64,000 nt of DNA from Lysinibacillus sp. SGAir0095 (GTDB lineage Bacteria > Bacillota > Bacilli > Bacillales_A > Planococcaceae), in the NCBI RefSeq assembly GCF_005491425.1, contig NZ_CP028083.1:1884001-1948000 (forward strand). Reading direction: 5' to 3'. The notes beneath the pieces are model-generated. The model was not told the DNA's origin. It saw nothing but the letters and a program-made list of their open reading frames with translations, and did no database searches. Each line of letters opens with the position of its first letter. Position 1 is the stretch's first letter. Position numbers and translations under genes: made by a program. Shown piece by piece: positions 42,326 to 51,955 of this stretch.

Positions 42326-43426
42326 ATGCAAAGTATAGTTAAAGTTTTAGTACCCAGACAGCTACTCTTATTGCTAATTATTTCTACGGGATTACTCAAC
42401 CATGTTATTCTTCTACCGAGTTTACTTAGTGTGGCAGGAAGGGATAGTTGGGTAAGTGTCGTTATCAGTTATCCCGTTTCAATAATATTTATATTGTTAA
42501 TTTATTATATTTTAAAAAATAGTCCTCCAGAGGGATTTTTTTCTTTGTTAAAAAAACGTTTGGGGAAGAGTTTTTCGACTTTTTTGTCAATTCCGCTAAT
42601 ATTATATTTATTCATTAGCGCTTATGTAACAATTCGAGACATTTTGATTTGGTTAAATGCCTATTTTCTTTCTGAGTATTCGATTTTAGTAATTACTATT
42701 CTTTTATGTATTTCGTGCTGCATGGTTACCATGGTGGGACTCAAAAATATGTCGATAACATGTGGTTTATTATTGCCAATTGTAATGATATTGGGAATTT
42801 TAATCTCCATAATAAATACAACACATAAAGATCCGAGTCAATTGTTTCCTATATTCTCAAGTGGATTTTCTCCAATAGTAAAAGGAGGGGTGTATGTATT
42901 ATCATCACTTCTTGAAGTCTATATAATTATTTTGTTTCGGCCATTTGTTCAGGAACAAATTAAATTTAAACATTTAATGATTCTCATTACCATTTTAACA
43001 GGTCTTATATTTGGTCCATTGACAGCCGCATTAATGGAATTTGGATTAACTGAAGCCGTAAATTTTCGTTATCCTGCTTATGAGCAGTGGCGTATATTAG
43101 GTATAGGGGACTATATTTCTCATCTGGATTTTTTTGCATTATTTCAATGGTTAAGTGGCGCTTTGATACGAGTAGGGCTGCATATGTATCTGCTGTGTAC
43201 ATTCTTTACCTCTACAAAACAAAACTATCGTTTAAATCTTAAAGTAGTTTTCGGTGTATACATCGTATTTTTTGCTTTAATGATGGTTAATGTTCAATCT
43301 CATATTTTTTTGGAAATGGTTTATAACATCTATTTCCCGATATGCTTCTTATTTTTTTCTCTACAAATAATTTTTTCTGCACTATATTTATTTGTAATTA
43401 AGAAACGAGTTGAACAACATGACTAA
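42326..43426 (+). CDS. Spore germinant receptor B subunit (GerAB-type permease)
   Basis: A 366-residue protein of the amino-acid/polyamine permease superfamily with ten membrane segments. The B subunit sits in the spore inner membrane and helps sense germinants. Conserved sections such as GLNHV near the N-terminus, the LTGLIFGPLTAALMEFG segment and the FRYPAYEQWR motif are shared with the second copy at 53413-54546. First gene in a B-A-C operon; overlaps the A subunit gene. ATG 42326 follows ggtgg. Confidence 0.9.
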   Translation: MQSIVKVLVPRQLLLLLIISTGLLNHVILLPSLLSVAGRDSWVSVVISYPVSIIFILLIYYILKNSPPEGFFSLLKKRLGKSFSTFLSIPLILYLFISAYVTIRDILIWLNAYFLSEYSILVITILLCISCCMVTMVGLKNMSITCGLLLPIVMILGILISIINTTHKDPSQLFPIFSSGFSPIVKGGVYVLSSLLEVYIIILFRPFVQEQIKFKHLMILITILTGLIFGPLTAALMEFGLTEAVNFRYPAYEQWRILGIGDYISHLDFFALFQWLSGALIRVGLHMYLLCTFFTSTKQNYRLNLKVVFGVYIVFFALMMVNVQSHIFLEMVYNIYFPICFLFFSLQIIFSALYLFVIKKRVEQHD

Positions 43427-44864
43427 TCCCACTAGTTCAAATAATAATGTAAAGGAAAAAATACTTAGATTAAAGAGCCAGTTTAAGTTAAGTCAGGATT
43501 TTCTTTATAAAGAACATAAAATCGAATCTGACTCATTTGAATTTATGTATTTTGAAAGTTTAGTTGATGAACAGTATCTAGACAAGGAAATCTTGCCTAA
43601 GCTAAATAATGGAGAAAATCAACCTATCTATCAGAAATTTCCTTCCATCTTTAACGCAGAAAATGTAAGTATGAATCAAGTTGAGGTACTTTCAGACTTG
43701 CTTTTTGACGGATGTATTATATTTCATATAGACAATCTGCTTTTTAGTCTTCAAATGGGGGATTTTCCGAAACGTATACCTGAAGAGTCCGCTCTGGAAT
43801 CCTCTATAAGAGGACCTCAAGACGGCTTTGTTGAAGATATAAAAACAAATATTTCTTTAATTAGGAGAAGACTTAATACTTCCTCTTTATGTCTAGAAAA
43901 ATATACGATTGGAAAAAGAAGTAAAACAAAGGTTGTTTTAATGTACATTGATGATATTATAGACCCAAACGTCCTGAATGAGATACAGCAACGTCTCAAG
44001 AAGGTTGAACTAGATATCCTTGTAAGTATTCGCGAGCTGGAGGCTATGGTTCAAGATAGACCATACTCAATAGTTCCAACTATGTCCTATACTGGACGTC
44101 CAGATTTTTTAATTCAGGGCCTCAATCAAGGTAGATTTGCTCTTTTGGTTGATGGGAATCCGACGGTTGCTTTTGCACCTATAGGTTTATTGTTGGAAAC
44201 AAAATCACCTGAAGATTCATATCTTAGCTATTTTTTCGTATCTATGGAACGGGTTTTACGACTTTTTGGAACTTTAATTACAATTTATTTACCAGGCACA
44301 TGGGTTGCGTTTTCATCTTACAATATTGATCAAATTCCTTATTTACTTGTAGCTACGATTTCTGTTTCCCGTTTAGGTATACCGTTATCTACCCCTCTAG
44401 AAATGTTTATCATGCTTTTTCTATTTGAACTATTTAATGAAGCGGGAGTTCGATTACCTAAGGCTGTTGGGCAAAGTATTACAGTATTAGGTGGATTAAT
44501 TATAGGAGATGCAGCAATTAGAGCGGGTCTTACATCACCATCTTTGTTAGTAATAGTATCTGTTACTTATATCGCTTCTTTTACTGTAGTTAACCCGTCG
44601 CTAAGTTCTGCTTTCACATTTATTAGATTTTTTATCGTCGTATTAGCGACATTTTTTGGGTTATTCGGTGTGATTATAGGGTTTATTTTAACAACTTTAT
44701 ATACTTCCACTTTAACTTCTTTTGGTACACCCTATTTAGCTTCGTTAGCTCCGATAAGTTTAAAAGAAAGTCTAAAGTCCATTTTTATGGTCCCACGTCG
44801 TAAAAACAAGTCAAGAACTAGTACAACAAACCCGAAAGATTCAACAAGGAGCAAAGATGAATGA
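43419..44864 (+). CDS. Spore germinant receptor A subunit (GerAA-type)
   Basis: A 481-residue GerA-type protein with a soluble N-terminal domain (about 1-280), the RGPQDGFVEDIKTN and KRSKTKVVLMYIDDI blocks, then four or five membrane segments and a basic tail. It multimerises with B and C subunits and now is thought to form an ion channel on germination. ATG 43419 lies inside the end of the B gene; a TTG at 43410 is an alternative. It overlaps the C gene by 4 nt. Confidence 0.92.
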   Translation: MTNPTSSNNNVKEKILRLKSQFKLSQDFLYKEHKIESDSFEFMYFESLVDEQYLDKEILPKLNNGENQPIYQKFPSIFNAENVSMNQVEVLSDLLFDGCIIFHIDNLLFSLQMGDFPKRIPEESALESSIRGPQDGFVEDIKTNISLIRRRLNTSSLCLEKYTIGKRSKTKVVLMYIDDIIDPNVLNEIQQRLKKVELDILVSIRELEAMVQDRPYSIVPTMSYTGRPDFLIQGLNQGRFALLVDGNPTVAFAPIGLLLETKSPEDSYLSYFFVSMERVLRLFGTLITIYLPGTWVAFSSYNIDQIPYLLVATISVSRLGIPLSTPLEMFIMLFLFELFNEAGVRLPKAVGQSITVLGGLIIGDAAIRAGLTSPSLLVIVSVTYIASFTVVNPSLSSAFTFIRFFIVVLATFFGLFGVIIGFILTTLYTSTLTSFGTPYLASLAPISLKESLKSIFMVPRRKNKSRTSTTNPKDSTRSKDE

Positions 44865-46027
44865 AACATTTCACTCTTATTCTTCTAATAATTTTAAGTA
44901 CCTTCTTTTTATCGAGTTGTAGTGGGTTGAAAAATATTCAAGACATCACTTATATAGTAGCTATAGGAATGGATTATAATCAGGAAAAAGATGAATATAC
45001 AGTTTACCTTCAAGCACTGAATTTTTCGAATGTTGCCAAGCAAGAAAGTACAAGACCTACTGACAAAGTGCCTGTCTTTGTAGGGAAAGCTACTGGCGAA
45101 TCTTTGAATATAGCAGTAAGTAAACTTTATAGTAAGACGGAGCCATATTTATTTTTTGGTCATGTAAATGCACTTGTTCTTAGTCAAGAAATTGTCACTC
45201 ATCGAAATATTGAAGTTGTTGAAGAAATTGGTAGGAATCGTTCTCTACGCTCTACTATTCAAGTAGTGTCCACTAAAGATAATATAGAAGATATTTTTAG
45301 AGTGGAGGCTTTATTTAACTATCCAACGCTTTATACAATTCTTTTCAAAAATTATGCTTCTGAGGTTGCAAGAGATGAGATAAGACCAATAACATTAATG
45401 GAGTTTTTAAAATCTTACTATGAACCAATGGGTGTAGCCAAAATGCCTTCAGTAAAAATTGATGACACACATTGGACCTCTGATGGAAAATATCCTTCAC
45501 TTTACTTTGATGGCTATGAAATTTTCCAAAATCGAAAACATATGAGCCATCTTCCGTTTCATGATGCAATATTCCTTAATTGGTTGCTAGATAATAGGGT
45601 TGTACTGAATCGAAAAATAGAAAAGGGAGATGAGTTATTAGCCACTGTAGAATTCCTAAATCCAAAGCTTAAGTTTCATTATACGAAAGGAACTGAGTAT
45701 CCGGAGTTTACAATAGATCTGTCCGTCAATGTCAATTTATTGGAAGAACTCGCTGAGGTGAAAATAGAGGAATTAACCAAACTAATTGAAGATGACATAA
45801 AAGAAGACATCCAAGGTCTTTACCAAAAAGGAATAGAACATAAAATGGATATATTAAATGTTGGTGAAAATTGGTATAGAAAAAAACCCGGGAAATACCG
45901 TGAACTAAAAAATTCTTACGCATTTTATTTAGATGAGAACTCATTACAGCATGTGAACGTTAGTGTAAATATTTTTCACTTTAATAGCTATAAATATGAT
46001 GCGGAGAAATCTGAAGAATTGGAATAG
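44861..46027 (+). CDS. Spore germinant receptor C subunit (GerAC-type lipoprotein)
   Basis: A 388-residue lipoprotein with signal peptide and lipobox LSSC (Cys near residue 20), then the conserved Ger(x)C fold that starts with IQDITYIVAIGMDY. It binds to the A and B subunits on the outer face of the spore inner membrane. Coupled to the A gene by an ATGA overlap. Last gene of the operon. Confidence 0.9.
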   Translation: MKHFTLILLIILSTFFLSSCSGLKNIQDITYIVAIGMDYNQEKDEYTVYLQALNFSNVAKQESTRPTDKVPVFVGKATGESLNIAVSKLYSKTEPYLFFGHVNALVLSQEIVTHRNIEVVEEIGRNRSLRSTIQVVSTKDNIEDIFRVEALFNYPTLYTILFKNYASEVARDEIRPITLMEFLKSYYEPMGVAKMPSVKIDDTHWTSDGKYPSLYFDGYEIFQNRKHMSHLPFHDAIFLNWLLDNRVVLNRKIEKGDELLATVEFLNPKLKFHYTKGTEYPEFTIDLSVNVNLLEELAEVKIEELTKLIEDDIKEDIQGLYQKGIEHKMDILNVGENWYRKKPGKYRELKNSYAFYLDENSLQHVNVSVNIFHFNSYKYDAEKSEELE

Positions 46028-46339
46028 CCATACAAGAATTAAAGATTATTCTAACAGTAAGAAAGCCATTCGTTTTCATTCCGATTGGCTTTCTTAATAT
46101 GTTAATTAATTTGACATAAAGCAATACGCAGTTTTATGATCTGAAGGATTAAAATTTAACAGATTGAAAGGGAAATTCGTATATTGACTATGAGATAATA
46201 ATTTATCCATATACCATAAATAAGATATTCCCGTTTCAAAAGAGTTTTTACATACTATACCGAGCATTTGCTCAAATTAAAAATGGAATTACTTAGATTA
46301 ATCTAATTTTTGAAATAATTATGAAGGGAGTAAAGCATT
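46028..46339. other. Intergenic region with a hairpin
   Basis: An 11-bp stem (taagaaagcca, 46058-46068, with 46086-46096) is the only clear element; it lacks a long U-run and is a weak terminator candidate for the ger operon. The rest of the 312 bases is AT-rich without ORFs and must hold the ypmR promoter. Confidence 0.5.
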
Positions 46340-47353
46340 CTGAAACGAAAAACAATCATTTTTGTTTGTTGTTGTATTTTACTTTTGGGTTGCATGAAAT
46401 TAGTTAAAGAAAAACAAGAAAATGATTTAGCCATGCACGCTATAAAAATCGAATCCATTGAAGTCAGCGAAGCTATTGAAGCTACAGATTCCGAAGAAGA
46501 AATTGCAGAAAGAGCAGAGAAAGAACAGAAAGAAACTGAATCAGTACATCCAGTAGAAGATTCAAAAGAATCATTTGATGAAGAACTGACATTAACTACA
46601 GCATTCCAAGAATCGATTGAAGAGCAATTATTGAACGAATTGCAGTTGGTCCCACCGGAAGAAATAAAAGCGGATACATCCAAATTATACTATTTAGCAC
46701 TTGGAGACTCATTAACTAGAGGTATTGGCGATGAGGAGCAAAAAAATGGGTATACTAAAAGATTAGTGGAGAAAATCGTTCAATCGACGGATGTTTCAGA
46801 AGTCATCTTAGATAATAGAGGGAAACGAGGTCGTAGAAGTGACCAGTTATTGGATCTCGTAAAAAAAGGTCACTACGATTATGAATTGAAAAATGCAGAA
46901 CTAATTACCCTTACTATCGGTGGAAATGATATTATGAAAGTAGTTAAAAAAGATTTATTTGAACTGAAAAGGGAAGTTTTTGATAAAGAATTAGAAGAAT
47001 TTAAAAAACGCTATAACCAGATTTTAGCAGAAATTCGTGTAGAAAACCCAGAAGTGCCAATAATTGTCGTTGGTTTGTATAATCCTTTTTCAGTAATAAC
47101 AGATGAGATTACTGAATTCGAATCTATTATCACGGAATGGAATGATACAATAGAAACAACTTCTAGTAAATATCAAAATGCATGCTTTGTGGACATCCAA
47201 GATTTGTTCGATGAGAACGCAAATTTGGTCTATCATTCAGATTTCTTCCATCCGAATGGTTATGGGTATACAATTATGACAGAACGAATTATATCCATGA
47301 TGAAAGCGTGTCACATAGAAGATTCTACTAGCGGGTTAATCTTTTCTGATTAA
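46340..47353 (+). CDS. ypmR: SGNH/GDSL lipase-like lipoprotein YpmR
   Basis: A 337-residue exported esterase-like protein. After an acidic linker rich in Glu/Ser (about 25-110), the SGNH fold has the catalytic Ser block LALGDSLTRGIGD (about 118), GGNDI, and the DxxH pair in DFFHPNG. The export signal decides the start: only reading from CTG 46340 gives KRKTIIFVCCCILLLGC, a complete lipobox signal, and a gaaggg site (46323-46328) lies upstream. No ATG, GTG or TTG is in that position; TTG 46385 would delete the signal. So the gene seems to use a CTG start. In B. subtilis, ypmR precedes ypmS as here. Confidence 0.82.
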   Translation: MKRKTIIFVCCCILLLGCMKLVKEKQENDLAMHAIKIESIEVSEAIEATDSEEEIAERAEKEQKETESVHPVEDSKESFDEELTLTTAFQESIEEQLLNELQLVPPEEIKADTSKLYYLALGDSLTRGIGDEEQKNGYTKRLVEKIVQSTDVSEVILDNRGKRGRRSDQLLDLVKKGHYDYELKNAELITLTIGGNDIMKVVKKDLFELKREVFDKELEEFKKRYNQILAEIRVENPEVPIIVVGLYNPFSVITDEITEFESIITEWNDTIETTSSKYQNACFVDIQDLFDENANLVYHSDFFHPNGYGYTIMTERIISMMKACHIEDSTSGLIFSD

Positions 47354-47454
47354 AAAAAGTTTTCAAAAGATTAACCTTTCCTTTGTACATGATTGGAATA
47401 TTGGATGACGGGTACATAATGATATATGGGAATAGATTTAAGGAGTGAATGCTA

Positions 47455-48033
47455 ATGAATAAATGGAAAGTCGCCTTTTTTACTTTAACAGGTGCCATTA
47501 TACTCTTTATTACAATTATTTTTTATTTGGCGACTTCTCCTTCGGAAGATGTTCAAATTGATGGGAAAAACGTTACTGTTGATCCAACGGATAGTGTACT
47601 ACTGGTAGAAGCAACAGCTGACGATATCGAAAAAATTGCTTTGAGATATTTAGAAAGCGAACTAGCAAACAGCCCACTCCCGCTCGATATCGTGGTTGAT
47701 AAAACAATAAAATTGAATAGTGAACTGACAGCTTTTGGCGTTACGGTTCCATTTGCAATGGAATTTGACCCGATTGTAACGGAGGAAGGAAATATTCAGT
47801 TGAAGCAAAATTCCGTTAATGTTGGTAAAATTAATTTAGAGCCCGTCACAGTGTTGAAATTAATGAATGATGCCGTTGATTTCCCGGAGTGGATTGTTGT
47901 CAGACCAAATGATGAAGAAGTCTATGTTGATTTATCTGAAGTAAAGGTCATGGACGGTGCAAAGGTGAGGGCAAAGGAGATTGACTTAGAAAATAATCGA
48001 ATTCTTTTAGAGGTTATTGTACCAAACAAATAG
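47455..48033 (+). CDS. ypmS: YpmS family membrane protein (DUF2140)
   Basis: A 192-residue protein anchored by one N-terminal segment (about 5-26) with an exposed strand-rich domain. The pattern LPLDIVVDKTIKLN followed by GVTVPFAMEFDP is typical of YpmS. Function unknown. ATG 47455 is 9 nt from aaggag; ATG 47449 is too close. Lies between ypmR and msrA as in B. subtilis. Confidence 0.85.
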   Translation: MNKWKVAFFTLTGAIILFITIIFYLATSPSEDVQIDGKNVTVDPTDSVLLVEATADDIEKIALRYLESELANSPLPLDIVVDKTIKLNSELTAFGVTVPFAMEFDPIVTEEGNIQLKQNSVNVGKINLEPVTVLKLMNDAVDFPEWIVVRPNDEEVYVDLSEVKVMDGAKVRAKEIDLENNRILLEVIVPNK

Positions 48034-48044
48034 GGGGATAAATG

Positions 48045-48569
48045 ATGAGTAAGCAAATCGCGACATTCGCTGGCGGTTGTTTTTGGTGTATGGTTAAACC
48101 ATTTGATGAACAACCAGGTATTGAAGATGTGATTTCAGGCTACACAGGTGGACAAGTTGAAAATCCTACCTATCAACAGGTATGTTCTGAAACAACTGGT
48201 CATCTAGAAGCAGTACAAATTACTTTCGATTCGGATGTTTACCCATATGAAAAATTAGTGGAGACATATTGGACTCTAATTGATCCAACAGATGCCGGTG
48301 GTCAATTTTATGATCGCGGAGAATCTTATACCACTGCTATTTTCTATCATAATGATGAACAAAAAAAGATTGCTGAAGAGTCAAAGATGCGTCTTGAACA
48401 ATCGGAAAAGTTTAAAAAACCTATAGCTGTAAAGATTCTACCTGCGAAAGCGTTTTATCCAGCAGAAGAATATCATCAACAGTATTATAAGAAAAATCCA
48501 ATGCACTATGAACGCTATCAAATTGGTTCAGGAAGAGCGGCTTTTATTCAACAACATTGGGGGAGATAG
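48045..48569 (+). CDS. msrA: Peptide methionine-(S)-sulfoxide reductase MsrA
   Basis: A 174-residue enzyme repairing S-form methionine sulfoxide in proteins. The active-site motif GCFWC (residues 10-14) carries the nucleophilic Cys. [19 protein letters not shown] and the C-terminal region are normal; HPT.. is replaced by the short FIQQHW end. ATG 48045 is spaced 8 nt from ggggga. Followed almost directly by msrB. Confidence 0.94.
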   Translation: MSKQIATFAGGCFWCMVKPFDEQPGIEDVISGYTGGQVENPTYQQVCSETTGHLEAVQITFDSDVYPYEKLVETYWTLIDPTDAGGQFYDRGESYTTAIFYHNDEQKKIAEESKMRLEQSEKFKKPIAVKILPAKAFYPAEEYHQQYYKKNPMHYERYQIGSGRAAFIQQHWGR

Positions 48570-48571
48570 TA

Positions 48572-49000
48572 ATGACAAAGGAAGAAAGATTAAAGCAATT
48601 AACGGAAATGCAATATTATGTAACACAAAAACAAGGTACTGAGCCGCCATACCAAAATGAATACGACCAGCATTTTGATGAAGGCATCTATGTAGATATC
48701 GTATCTGGTATGCCTTTATTCAGTTCAAAAGATAAATTTGACGCTGGTTGTGGATGGCCAAGCTTTGCAAAACCTGTTGAAGCAGAAGAAGTAACAGAGC
48801 ATTTTGATACTTCCCATGGGATGAGAAGAGTGGAAGTAAGAAGTAAAACGGCAGATTCACATTTAGGACATGTATTCCCAGATGGTCCTCGTGAATTAGG
48901 TGGTTTGCGCTATTGTATTAACTCGGCTTCACTTCGCTTTGTACCAAAAGATAAATTAGAAGAAGAAGGCTACGGAGAGTATTTACAATTATTTAAGTAA
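48572..49000 (+). CDS. msrB: Peptide methionine-(R)-sulfoxide reductase MsrB
   Basis: A 142-residue partner of MsrA for the R form. The GCGWPSF segment, [12 protein letters not shown] and the catalytic [11 protein letters not shown] are intact. It lacks the two CxxC zinc pairs of the longer class. ATG 48572 follows gggggag in the end of msrA. The IS-type element begins 8 nt after its stop, so the natural terminator may have been replaced by the element's palindromic end. Confidence 0.95.
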   Translation: MTKEERLKQLTEMQYYVTQKQGTEPPYQNEYDQHFDEGIYVDIVSGMPLFSSKDKFDAGCGWPSFAKPVEAEEVTEHFDTSHGMRRVEVRSKTADSHLGHVFPDGPRELGGLRYCINSASLRFVPKDKLEEEGYGEYLQLFK

Positions 49001-49043
49001 GGATAAGAAAAAGGTGGGGAAACCCCACCTTTCAGATTGTCGA

Positions 49044-49094
49044 CAAAAGGCCTTCAGAATGGTCACATTCTGGAAGCCTTTTGTATTTTTTGAG
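49044..49094. terminator. Bidirectional terminator at the end of the transposase gene
   Basis: caaaaggccttcagaatg/cattctggaagccttttg arms (one mismatch) around a 4-nt loop, with T-rich flanks on the plus side. Confidence 0.8.
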
Positions 49095-49153
49095 ATTCTT
49101 TTGGGTATTTTTTAGTCCGATTTTAGTCAAAAGTACTCTTCGAGTATTATAAT

Positions 49154-50512
49154 TTAGACCATTTCTGGAGCTTGCCATGTCCAATTGGCAAGCTTCTTTA
49201 AATTCATGGCAGCAAAAGTAAGCATCGCCTGCATGGACAATTTTTTAATCCCTCGTAGGGTTGTCCAGCGCATACCATGCTTCTCTTTCGCATCCGCAAA
49301 GACACGTTCAATCGTCTCTTTACGTCTCGCATATATTTGTTTGGTCTCGTTTTGATGACGAAGATGATCCGCTTCCTCTACATATTCTGCCCAAATATGA
49401 CGCTCAATGATTTTCCGGTGATCTTTACTATTCGTACATTGAGTAAGCAAAGGACAGGTTGCACATTGAGAAGGGTTTGATTTGTACTGGCGTTTACCTT
49501 CTTTAGTGGTAGTCGAATATTTAAGAACTTGCCCTTCCGGACAAAGGTAGCAATCATAGTACTCGTCATATACATAATCGTGTTTCCGTAAAAATCCATC
49601 CTTCGTTTTTGGACGTGTATAAGGGAGTGCAGGTTGAATCTCTTGGTCAAATAAGAATTTAGTAATCGCAGGAGTTTTATAAGCAGCATCGGCAGCAACA
49701 GCAAGTGGCTTCTTCACTTTATCCATAATCTTTTCAACAAGTGGCTGAAGCATATGACTATCATGAACATTCCCAGGTGTCACAATCGATCCAAGTATAA
49801 ATCCATACCGATCAGCTGCAGCATGGAATGAATAAGCAAACTGTTTGGTTCTTTCATCTTTTACATAGTATCCACTTTCAGGATCTGTCGTACTTTGCTT
49901 AATTTCCTTCACTTCTTCTTTTTCAAATTTATCAGGTGGAAATGGCTTCTTCCCGTGATCGATACGATCTTGATTCAATTCTTCTTGAAGTTTGGCTTCA
50001 TATGCACGAGTCTCTTTACGGACAATCTTCTTTTCGAATTTACGTTTATTCGCACTGGCTTTTACATGAGTTGAATCGATGAAGACATGGTCAGCACTTA
50101 GTAATCCCTTATCTGCAATTTCTTTAAGAATACGATAGAAAATCTGTTCAAAGATATCAGTATCTTGGAATCGACGTTCATAATTTTTACCGAAGGTAGA
50201 AAAGTGCGGGATTTCTGAATGAAAGCCAAACCCTAAAAACCAGCGATATGCCATATTGGTTTCAATTTCTTTTATTGTCTGACGCATTGAACGAATTCCA
50301 AATACATATTGCACAAATGTCATTTTAATTAATACAACTGGATCTACACTAGGTCTACCTAGGGTAGAATACAGTGGTTCTACCAGTGGATAGATGAAAG
50401 AAAAATCAATAGCTGACTCAAGCTTTCTGACAAGATGATTCTGTGGTACAAGTTGTTCAATTGTAATCATCTCAATTTGATCCCGTTCATTTATTTGATT
50501 TTTCGACATCAT
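49154..50512 (-). CDS. IS1182-family DDE transposase
   Basis: A 452-residue transposase. The N-terminal DUF772-type domain contains GRPSVDPVVLIKM and the FSTFGKNYERRF block. The catalytic triad fits DSTHVKAS (Asp), AADAAYKTP (Asp) and KETIERVFADAKEKHG (Glu). A zinc-like Cys cluster (CYLCPEG...CATCPLLTQC) precedes the last segment, as in DDE_Tnp_1_6 proteins. ATG 50512 is chosen since gaggtg lies 7 nt before it. No frameshift or stop is seen, so it is likely active. Confidence 0.92.
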   Translation of the reverse strand: MMSKNQINERDQIEMITIEQLVPQNHLVRKLESAIDFSFIYPLVEPLYSTLGRPSVDPVVLIKMTFVQYVFGIRSMRQTIKEIETNMAYRWFLGFGFHSEIPHFSTFGKNYERRFQDTDIFEQIFYRILKEIADKGLLSADHVFIDSTHVKASANKRKFEKKIVRKETRAYEAKLQEELNQDRIDHGKKPFPPDKFEKEEVKEIKQSTTDPESGYYVKDERTKQFAYSFHAAADRYGFILGSIVTPGNVHDSHMLQPLVEKIMDKVKKPLAVAADAAYKTPAITKFLFDQEIQPALPYTRPKTKDGFLRKHDYVYDEYYDCYLCPEGQVLKYSTTTKEGKRQYKSNPSQCATCPLLTQCTNSKDHRKIIERHIWAEYVEEADHLRHQNETKQIYARRKETIERVFADAKEKHGMRWTTLRGIKKLSMQAMLTFAAMNLKKLANWTWQAPEMV

Positions 50513-50542
50513 ATCCAATCACCTCAACCTATATTTAGAAAC

Positions 50543-50670
50543 TAGTTGATTGTAGTGTAGGCGGTGACTCCTGCGGGACAAGCGTGACGGCCGATACCCC
50601 GCAGGAGCACAGCGACGAGGAGGATTGGGCCACGCCCGCGGAAAGCTTCCGCCGAAACGGAAATCAACTA
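50543..50670. repeat. GC-rich structured repeat inside the IS
   Basis: A 128-base block, far richer in GC than its surroundings, begins with TAGTTGATT and ends with AATCAACTA (perfect inverted repeats). Within it CTCCTGCGGG pairs with CCCCGCAGGAG and GCGGAAGC-type segments suggest more hairpins. It resembles a dispersed short repeat that I recall between genes of many Bacillales. It lies in the 5' leader of the transposase gene. Confidence 0.6.
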
Positions 50671-50809
50671 ACTCTATTTTCAAAAGCAATTATCTAATCT
50701 ATATTTTATAAGAAAAAAGACTGTAGGCAAACTCGAAAATTCGAGTTTGTCTACAGTCTGAAAGGTGGGGAAACCCCACCTTTTTTCTGTCCCCTAATAT
50801 TCAATAATA

Positions 50810-51955
50810 TTATTTAATCGTATCTTCAAAGGATTTTCTACCTGTATCAATTTTTTGAACATCAATGTTAATGTTTCTAATTGAATCATCTGTTAACTTC
50901 ACTTTTCCATCCTTTTCAAGCTTCTTATACACCTTAACATGTTTTCGATAAAGGACCTCTGTCAGTCGATAAATATCCACATCTTTTTCCAGACCAATTT
51001 TGAATGTATCTTTAATTTCTTTTTTGATTTGTTTAACAATACCTTTTTCGATATCTTCTGGTGTTAAGTTTCCAGTAAAATTGTCTAATCCAGCTGTGAT
51101 AGAGATATTGATATCGAATTGTATATTACTTCCATTTACTATTGGTTCGATTTTAGCTTCTAGGTTTTTAACAGTACTCGAAAAGTATTTATTATTCTCT
51201 AAAGTCGAAGTAACTCGTGCGGAAATTGTTTTGTTGCTTAACCATTTTAGCCCTTCTGCATCCTTCTCCTTTATAAATCCCTTAAAATCTGTTGTAGACA
51301 AGATACCAACCCCAGCTGTCTCAATACTTTTACTTGGCTTCTTTTGGTTATCCCAATCCATCTTTAGTCGAATATAGGGTATATTTTCTACTTGAGGTGG
51401 GTCATTTAACGAGATGATAAGTTTTCGAACAGTCACTGGTTCGATGAAGGATTGTTGTTTAAATGAATTTAATGGGTCAGCCAATCTAGTTAGGGTTATA
51501 GAACGTCTTAACAAAGGAACTGTAGTAAGAAACTCTGATAAAGGCTCATCTGTTGAATAGACCCACGTATTGTATCGCGTATCGATAAATCTTGTAATAT
51601 CATTGATGACGGGATTTAACCTACTATCTTTTAAAGTATTTTCACTTAAAATCAAAAAAGAAAAGTGCCCCCAATATACCTCTTCATCAATAGAATTATA
51701 AAGATTTCCAAAAGCTTCACTAAGGGTTATCCCTCTGAAAGAATTTACTTCAGATTGAATCACATCTTGATTTACTTGTTCAGATTTGGCTACATTTGAA
51801 AAGCTTATGATTTGAACATAGACCTCGTAAAAGCCTTCATTATAATCAATAGCTGCTCCATGTGCATAATACATTCTCTCATTTTCATTTAAGTCCCAGC
51901 AGCCAGATAAAATGAAGAGGAAGCCAACTAGGAATATTAAATTAATTTTTTTCAT
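50810..51955 (-). CDS. Second germinant receptor C subunit (GerAC-type lipoprotein)
   Basis: A 381-residue lipoprotein: signal peptide with lipobox LSGC (Cys near 19), then WDLNENERMYYAHGAAIDY and the Ger(x)C fold. Overlaps the end of the A gene by 4 nt. Divergent in sequence from the copy at 44861-46027, so the two receptors are old paralogs rather than a fresh duplication. Last gene of the operon, directly beside the right end of the IS element. Confidence 0.9.
   Translation of the reverse strand: MKKINLIFLVGFLFILSGCWDLNENERMYYAHGAAIDYNEGFYEVYVQIISFSNVAKSEQVNQDVIQSEVNSFRGITLSEAFGNLYNSIDEEVYWGHFSFLILSENTLKDSRLNPVINDITRFIDTRYNTWVYSTDEPLSEFLTTVPLLRRSITLTRLADPLNSFKQQSFIEPVTVRKLIISLNDPPQVENIPYIRLKMDWDNQKKPSKSIETAGVGILSTTDFKGFIKEKDAEGLKWLSNKTISARVTSTLENNKYFSSTVKNLEAKIEPIVNGSNIQFDINISITAGLDNFTGNLTPEDIEKGIVKQIKKEIKDTFKIGLEKDVDIYRLTEVLYRKHVKVYKKLEKDGKVKLTDDSIRNINIDVQKIDTGRKSFEDTIK

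Larger units (their letters stand above)
49008..50786. mobile_element. IS1182-family insertion sequence
   Basis: A 1.78-kb element bounded by imperfect 40-bp inverted repeats (49008-49047 and 50747-50786). Each end contains a self-complementary core, AAAGGTGGGG-N3-CCCCACCTTT, so the ends are nested palindromes. Inside are one transposase gene (minus), a hairpin terminator at the left and a GC-rich repeat near the right end. I see no convincing target duplication. Confidence 0.85.
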
